A stretch of 64,000 nucleotides of DNA, taken from the NCBI GenBank assembly GCA_910575725.1, contig CAJTFE010000008.1, forward strand, positions 91,785 to 155,784, read 5' to 3'. This document shows positions 60,339 through 64,000 of the stretch, in pieces. Position numbers and translations under genes: made by a program. The notes beneath the pieces are model-generated. The model made no database searches and was not told where the DNA came from. It saw only the letters and a list, made by a program, of their open reading frames with translations. Positions within the stretch are counted from its first letter, which is position 1, and every line of letters begins with the position of its first letter. This stretch comes from Clostridia bacterium. GTDB lineage: Bacteria > Bacillota > Clostridia > Lachnospirales > Lachnospiraceae.

Positions 60339-61847
60339 ATGGAATTTATCAGAGAAGATTGTATTTACGCAAGACAGTCAGTAGACCGCAAGGACAGTAT
60401 CAGCATTGAAAGTCAGATTGACTTTTGCAAGTATGAATTGAAAGGTGGGAGCTGCCGGGTATTCAAGGACAAAGGCTATTCCGGTAAGAATACGGACAGG
60501 CCGGAGTTTCAAAAGCTGCTGGGCGAGATCCGCAAGGGAAAGGTCCGGCGGGTCATCGTGTACAAGCTGGACCGTATAAGCCGCTCTATTCTGGACTTTG
60601 CAACGATGATGGAGCTGTTTCAAGAGTACGATGTGGAGTTTGTATCATCCACAGAAAAGTTTGATACTTCGACCCCGATGGGCCGGGCCATGCTGAATAT
60701 CTGCATTGTATTCGCCCAGCTTGAACGTGAGACAATTCAGAAGCGTGTCACAGACGCCTACTATTCCCGGTGCCTGAAAGGCTTCCACATGAGCGGACAG
60801 GCGCCATACGGTTATCAGTTAGAGCCTACTGTGGTAGAGGGTATCCGCACAAAGAAAATGGTTGCTGACCCCGTAGCCGCCGACCATGTACGGCTGATGT
60901 TTGAAATGTACGCTGAACCGGAAACCTCCTTCGGAGATATTACCCGATACTTCGAGGAACATGACATAAAAATTTATGGCAAATCCATGTTCCGTACATT
61001 TCTTTCCCAGCTTTTAAGAAACCCCATTTACGCACAGGCCGATTTGGAGCTGTACGAATTTTTCAAGAGCCAGGGCGCAGCGATTGTCAATGACGCTTCC
61101 GACTTTGCCGGAACAAACGGCTGCTATCTCTATCAGGGGCGGGATGTGAAGGAGGACAAGGACAGGTGCTTAAAAGACCAGATACTTGTTATCGCTCCCC
61201 ACGAAGCACTCATTTCCTCTGACACATGGCTTAAATGCCGGAAAAAACTTATGGCAAATACCACCTTCCAGCAGGGACGGAAACCGAAAAATACTTGGCT
61301 GGCCGGAAAAATCAAATGCGGGCATTGTGGGTATGCTCTGAAAGCCACCCATGTACCAAACAGCACCGGATATTTCCGCTGTACCAAACGGACGGAAAAC
61401 AAAGGCTGTCCGGGCTGCGGGAAAATCCGCAAAGAAGAATTTGAGCAATTCATTTTCTCGGCCATGCAGGAGAAGTTCAAAGACTTTCAGATACTCCACG
61501 GCAGGGAGGAAAAAGTCAATCCGAAGCTGACCGCCTATCAAGTGGAGCTGGCACAGGTGGAGGCAGAAATTGAAAAGCTGCTGGATACGCTGACCGGAGC
61601 CAATGCGACCTTGCTTGCCTACGCCAACAAAAAAATTGAAGAACTGGACACCCGACGCCAGACCATTTCAAAGGCAATCGCCGAATTGAGCGTTGAAACC
61701 ATATCTCCCCAGCAGATAAAGAAGTTATCCTATTATCTCGACAACTGGGACAGCATAGATTTTGACGACAAAAGAAAAGCCGCCGATGGTTTGATCTCTA
61801 CGATCAAGGCCACCAGCGACCGTGTTCAGATAGAGTGGAAAATCTGA
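60339..61847 (+). CDS. Large serine recombinase (integrase of the element)
   Basis: 502 residues from the ATG at 60339 (AAAGGAG, 7-base spacing). N-terminal resolvase domain: CIYARQSVDRKDSISIESQI with the catalytic Ser after YARQ, KGYSGKNTDRPEFQKLL, YKLDRISRSILDF. Then the recombinase domain (HMSGQAPYGYQLEP, MFRTFLSQLLRNPIYAQADL), a zinc-ribbon KCGHCGYALKATH with CTKRTENKGCPGCG, and a C-terminal coiled coil (KLTAYQVELAQVEAEIEKLL). It would insert and excise the element at short sequences without long direct repeats. Its place at the far end of the accessory genes marks one end of the element near 61850-62250. Confidence 0.93.
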   Translation: MEFIREDCIYARQSVDRKDSISIESQIDFCKYELKGGSCRVFKDKGYSGKNTDRPEFQKLLGEIRKGKVRRVIVYKLDRISRSILDFATMMELFQEYDVEFVSSTEKFDTSTPMGRAMLNICIVFAQLERETIQKRVTDAYYSRCLKGFHMSGQAPYGYQLEPTVVEGIRTKKMVADPVAADHVRLMFEMYAEPETSFGDITRYFEEHDIKIYGKSMFRTFLSQLLRNPIYAQADLELYEFFKSQGAAIVNDASDFAGTNGCYLYQGRDVKEDKDRCLKDQILVIAPHEALISSDTWLKCRKKLMANTTFQQGRKPKNTWLAGKIKCGHCGYALKATHVPNSTGYFRCTKRTENKGCPGCGKIRKEEFEQFIFSAMQEKFKDFQILHGREEKVNPKLTAYQVELAQVEAEIEKLLDTLTGANATLLAYANKKIEELDTRRQTISKAIAELSVETISPQQIKKLSYYLDNWDSIDFDDKRKAADGLISTIKATSDRVQIEWKI

Positions 61848-61850
61848 CAT

Positions 61851-62144
61851 TTCCGCTCTATCGCCCCTCATTTCTATTTTATCTTGTTTGTACCCCTTGT
61901 ACACCGATGTTTGCCTTGTTTTTTGCCTTGTATAGAGCATGGCGGTCAGTTCGTAATTATCCCTCGCTGTGATTGTTCCATGATTATCGGTCTGCCTTAC
62001 TTCGACTTCGCACTGGCTTTTCTGCTCCAACACAAGCCACTGGTATTTGTCGTTTTCTTTGGCAAATACGGTCTGATGCGCATTGGAGTGTGTCTTACTG
62101 CGGATATATTTGTTGGGTATTTCTCCGCTTGGGGTAATAGGAGT
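61851..62144 (-). pseudogene. Gene fragment opposite to the recombinase
   Basis: The minus strand is open from a TGA at 62147-62145 through the recombinase end, reading TPITPSGEIPNKYIRSKTHS, then NAHQTVFAKENDKYQWLVLE, then QKSQCEVEVRQTDNHGTITA. The sequence is protein-like and polar but has no start, no RBS and no family I can name; only the part outside the recombinase is given. Probably a relic left by recombination at the element end. Confidence 0.3.
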
Positions 62145-62170
62145 TCATTTCATGCGGTAATTACTGAATG

Positions 62171-62205
62171 AAAAAAGACTATAACCGTTACTGTCATAGT
62201 CTTTT
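62171..62205. terminator. Hairpin terminator past the recombinase
   Basis: AAAAGACTAT (62174-62183) pairs with ATAGTCTTTT (62196-62205). Confidence 0.65.
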
Positions 62206-62555
62206 AAGGATTGAGGAAATCCCTTTGTTTACTTATATTTGTTTGTCACCCCTCCGCACTATCCAACATCTGCTGCAAGAGAGGACGGCGCCGGAAAGGA
62301 TCTCTCTATTTTAATCATCCACATCCTCCCGTTTGGAAAACTCCAGTTTCAGCCGCTTATATTCTGTGGTAATTCCTAACCCGGATAAAGTGCTCATGTA
62401 CGGTAAAGAAGCAAGCAACCGAAAACAAGAGATAGATCGCCAGCACCACACTATTCCGAATCAAAGAAGCTAAAGACCAAAAGACAAGCATTATGGAAAT
62501 GTGCATAACAGGCTATGGAATCCCTCTCATACCTTTTTAGCAATAAAAGCAAGAA
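62206..62555. other. Gene-poor spacer with short open frames
   Basis: No gene I would defend. Two overlapping short minus-strand frames exist: 62357-62491 (44 codons, hydrophobic, MLVFWSLASLIRNSVVLAIY then LLFSVACFFTVHEHF) and one from an ATG at about 62396 to 62312 (LGITTEYKRLKLEFSKRED). The first could be a truncated membrane protein. Both look like scraps. Confidence 0.35.
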
Positions 62556-62559
62556 ATTG

Positions 62560-62588
62560 TTGACAAATGTATATCCAAGTGCTAATAT
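62560..62588 (+). promoter_or_regulatory. Promoter of the HTH/membrane-protein pair
   Basis: TTGACA (62560-62565), 17 bases, TAATAT (62583-62588). The -10 runs into a long palindrome. Confidence 0.8.
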
Positions 62589-62618
62589 GAAATAAATTTC
62601 ACGTGAAGTTTATTTCAT
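62587..62618 (+). promoter_or_regulatory. 32-bp operator-like palindrome
   Basis: Centre CACGTG at 62600-62605; left half ATGAAATAAATTT (62587-62599) against right half AAGTTTATTTCAT (62606-62618). 15 of 16 base pairs match, the exception being a T-G pair. It overlaps the -10 box and the transcription start and precedes the HTH gene RBS, so it is the probable binding site for autoregulation by that HTH protein. Confidence 0.75.
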
Positions 62619-62634
62619 GCAAAGGAGGCAAAAT

Positions 62635-62856
62635 TTGAAAAAAGAAGTTCCTACGCTACTGTCAAATAATGTAAGAGAATACCGAATGGAGAAACAACTT
62701 ACCCAACAGCAACTTGCTGATTTAGTAAATGTTTCTTCAAGAACTATCATTTCACTGGAAAAAGGGCAATATAATCCGTCTGTTTTGCTGGCACATGAGT
62801 TAGCTAAAATATTTGGATTGAAGATTGAAGAATTATTTAATTTTGAGGAGGATTGA
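62635..62856 (+). CDS. XRE-family regulator, short (YozG/Cro-like)
   Basis: 73 residues starting at a TTG (62635), placed 6-7 bases after AAGGAGG; the in-frame ATG at 62617 lies before that site and within the operator palindrome, so it is not the start. The whole protein is one helix-turn-helix: NNVREYRMEKQLTQQQLADL, VNVSSRTIISLEKGQYNPSV, LAHELAKIFGLKIEELFNF. Such short regulators are commonly cotranscribed with a DUF2178/DUF3796-like membrane protein, as here. Confidence 0.9.
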   Translation: MKKEVPTLLSNNVREYRMEKQLTQQQLADLVNVSSRTIISLEKGQYNPSVLLAHELAKIFGLKIEELFNFEED

Positions 62857-62857
62857 C

Positions 62858-63247
62858 ATGAGAAAGAGTAAGAAAATTTTTGCGTGTTTATTTATCGGTA
62901 TTGGTATTTTGCTCTTACCTTTTAGTCTTATAAAGGGATTTCCGGCTGCTTTTATTCTCTCTGCTGGCTGCGCACTAATAGCTTATGGCATTGTAGATTT
63001 TCTATTTGAACATTTTATCCATAAGATTGGACGCGCTAAAATCATGGATGAGGACGAAAGAAACGTGCTTATTAACGGCAAAGCATACACCCTTGTATCT
63101 GAATTTGCAAATATTGGTTTTATTGTTCTTGCTTTGTATTCCGCTATCTGCAAGGCAGATATGGTAGGTTGCATGATTGCTGTAGGTATATTTTTATTAA
63201 GCCATATAGTTTATGCAGTGTGTTTTAAATATTTTGACAACCATTAA
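62858..63247 (+). CDS. Small membrane protein partnered with the XRE regulator
   Basis: 129 residues from the ATG at 62858, one base after the regulator stop, with GAGGAG inside the regulator's end. Four membrane segments: two in the N-terminal half (IFACLFIGIGILLLPFSLI, AAFILSAGCALIAYGIVDFL), the loop DEDERNVLINGKAYTLVSEF, and two at the end. The DEDER loop is typical of DUF2178-like proteins that accompany XRE regulators. Function unknown. Confidence 0.85.
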   Translation: MRKSKKIFACLFIGIGILLLPFSLIKGFPAAFILSAGCALIAYGIVDFLFEHFIHKIGRAKIMDEDERNVLINGKAYTLVSEFANIGFIVLALYSAICKADMVGCMIAVGIFLLSHIVYAVCFKYFDNH

Positions 63248-63469
63248 CAGAATAACGCCAGTTGTCAAAATAAATACTTTTATGATTTTGCCAGAGAAAA
63301 TTTTAAGGAGCGGAATAGTTCAAACAGTTACCGCACCTTGAATTATAACCACAGCGGCAACATTCACACCAGCTTTGAGGAACTCACCCCTACCCTGTTG
63401 TGGGAGTTTGTGGAGAAAATCGTAATCCACGAATCTTCTGCCCGTTATTGGAATAATTTCACACATTAA
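63248..63469 (+). pseudogene. C-terminal remnant of a large serine recombinase
   Basis: Open in the same frame as the previous gene after its stop: FYDFARENFKERNSSNSYRT, then NYNHSGNIHTSFEELTPTLL, then WEFVEKIVIHESSARYWNNF and stop at 63467-63469. The ELTPxLLxEFVEKIVIHE stretch matches the DUF4368-type tail of large serine recombinases. The rest of the recombinase is missing, so this is a leftover of another element. Confidence 0.65.
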
Positions 63470-63476
63470 ACTAAAA

Positions 63477-63890
63477 TTATATTGATTTTAATAATTCTAA
63501 TCTTTTACAAAACATATGATAGAACTGAGGTAATTCATTAAAATATGTCTTATTTACTTCTTTGATTTGATTTAAGCCAATTTTTTCAACCGACTTAATT
63601 GCAGCTTCCCTCTGGCTGACATGCTCTCCAAACATCGTCTGGCAATTAGAACCATCTATATTGTCATAGGAATTGAAAGCTTGATTGAAATCCATTAAAT
63701 CATATAGCCTTACTGGTTTATTGTTGGAATTACGAACGAATACTCCCCAGTTTCCCCGATGCCTGTCTGTATTTCCAATAAGATAATCAATAATATTCAT
63801 CATATAATAACCTAGATTATTCACGGCACAGCCGTGAAAGTGTCTGAAAGCCACATAGTTGCTGTATTTTAACTGAATATTGCTTTTCAC
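63477..63890 (-). pseudogene. HipA-like kinase, C-terminal part only
   Basis: 137 codons open from a GTG at 63890, with a TGA two codons upstream and no RBS. The sequence contains the HipA-like kinase core IIDYLIGNTDRHRGNWGVFV and NNKPVRLYDLMDFNQAF, which hold the catalytic Asp (NTDRHxxN) and metal-binding DxxxxF region. Full-length proteins of this fold are about 300 residues or more, so the N-terminal half is missing. The break coincides with the start of an insertion-sequence-like segment at about 63891, which probably disrupted it. Confidence 0.65.
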
Positions 63891-63975
63891 CTGTCAAGTG
63901 AATGAAAAAAGAGCATCCACTTGTGATAAAATTAAGGTGTCTAATCTCAAATAATACCAACAAAAGGAGCCCTTT
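63891..63975 (+). mobile_element. Probable left end of an insertion sequence
   Basis: Between the broken HipA-like gene and a new start codon. It contains CAAGTG (63896-63901) and CACTTG (63919-63924) as an inverted pair, an AT-rich promoter-like stretch (TTGTGATAAAATTAAGG) and the RBS AAAAGGAG before 63976. The family and the exact end cannot be fixed from one end. Confidence 0.4.
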
Positions 63976-64000
63976 ATGAGTATTGTAAACACCTTACCAT
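63976..64000 (+). CDS. Start of a probable transposase gene, cut by the window edge
   Basis: ATG at 63976 preceded by AAGGAG at a 6-base spacing; only MSIVNTLP is visible. A transposase is inferred from its position at the break of the HipA-like gene. Confidence 0.35.

Noticed and set aside
46500..61850. Complete conjugative transposon
   Set aside because: Recombinase, regulator and accessory genes are present, but no relaxase, coupling protein or VirB4-like gene is seen, so only an end, a mobilisable derivative or a degraded element can be claimed.

Overview
The window looks like a chromosome segment of an anaerobic, spore-forming Firmicute of the Lachnospiraceae type (Clostridia). The evidence is an Rnf complex in the clostridial order C-D-G-E-A-B, a sodium-pumping decarboxylase operon, a phenylalanine T-box leader, strong AGGAGG ribosome sites, and Lachnospiraceae-style small Cys-rich proteins. 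Species cannot be named from the sequence alone.

Bases 1-46400 are ordinary chromosome, almost all on the minus strand. In transcription order within blocks they hold: a hybrid sensor kinase followed by a sugar-type solute-binding lipoprotein (cut by the left edge); proB and a GH13 alpha-glucosidase; two small uncharacterised genes; a Gfo/Idh/MocA oxidoreductase with an AAA/PD-(D/E)XK protein; an AgrC/AgrA-like two-component pair next to a small membrane protein and an ABC exporter; T-box-pheS-pheT; a UMF1-type MFS transporter and a zinc-dependent phospholipase C-like protein; a small cluster with sporulation-like promoters; an HPr domain fused to a D-2-hydroxyacid dehydrogenase; a second AAA/PD-(D/E)XK protein and purine nucleoside phosphorylase; a ClC channel, NusG-II and Gx genes downstream of rnfCDGEAB; leuS; an mmdA-oadG-biotin carrier-oadB-oadA operon; and mntP with a calcium-type P-ATPase. 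Rnf and the decarboxylase both belong to ion-gradient energy conservation, so their proximity suggests a sodium (or proton) bioenergetic neighbourhood.

A recurrent theme in this half is a family of about 107-bp fold-back sequences placed just upstream of start codons in operon spacers (near proB, pheT, rnfA, leuS/rnfC, mntP). Their architecture is constant (21-nt outer stem, 7-nt one-sided bulge, 15-19-nt inner stem), while stem sequences differ between copies with compensating changes. A separate inverted repeat of about 197 bp lies between the P-type ATPase and mmdA.

Bases about 46480-63890 are accessory DNA, more AT-rich and mostly on the plus strand. They look like the end of an integrative conjugative element or a degraded one: a DUF3847 gene, a DUF3221 lipoprotein, TraX, a short Mrr-type nuclease, XRE regulators, a YhcG-type nuclease, an excisionase-like HTH protein overlapping a response regulator/kinase/ABC transporter module, a sigma-70 region-4-like protein, two tiny conserved ORFs and a large serine recombinase. 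No conjugation machinery is visible. Five short palindromes with a variable 3-nt centre punctuate this region. Past the recombinase lie gene scraps, an autoregulated-looking HTH/membrane-protein pair, and a HipA-like remnant that appears cut by an insertion sequence whose first codons reach the right edge.
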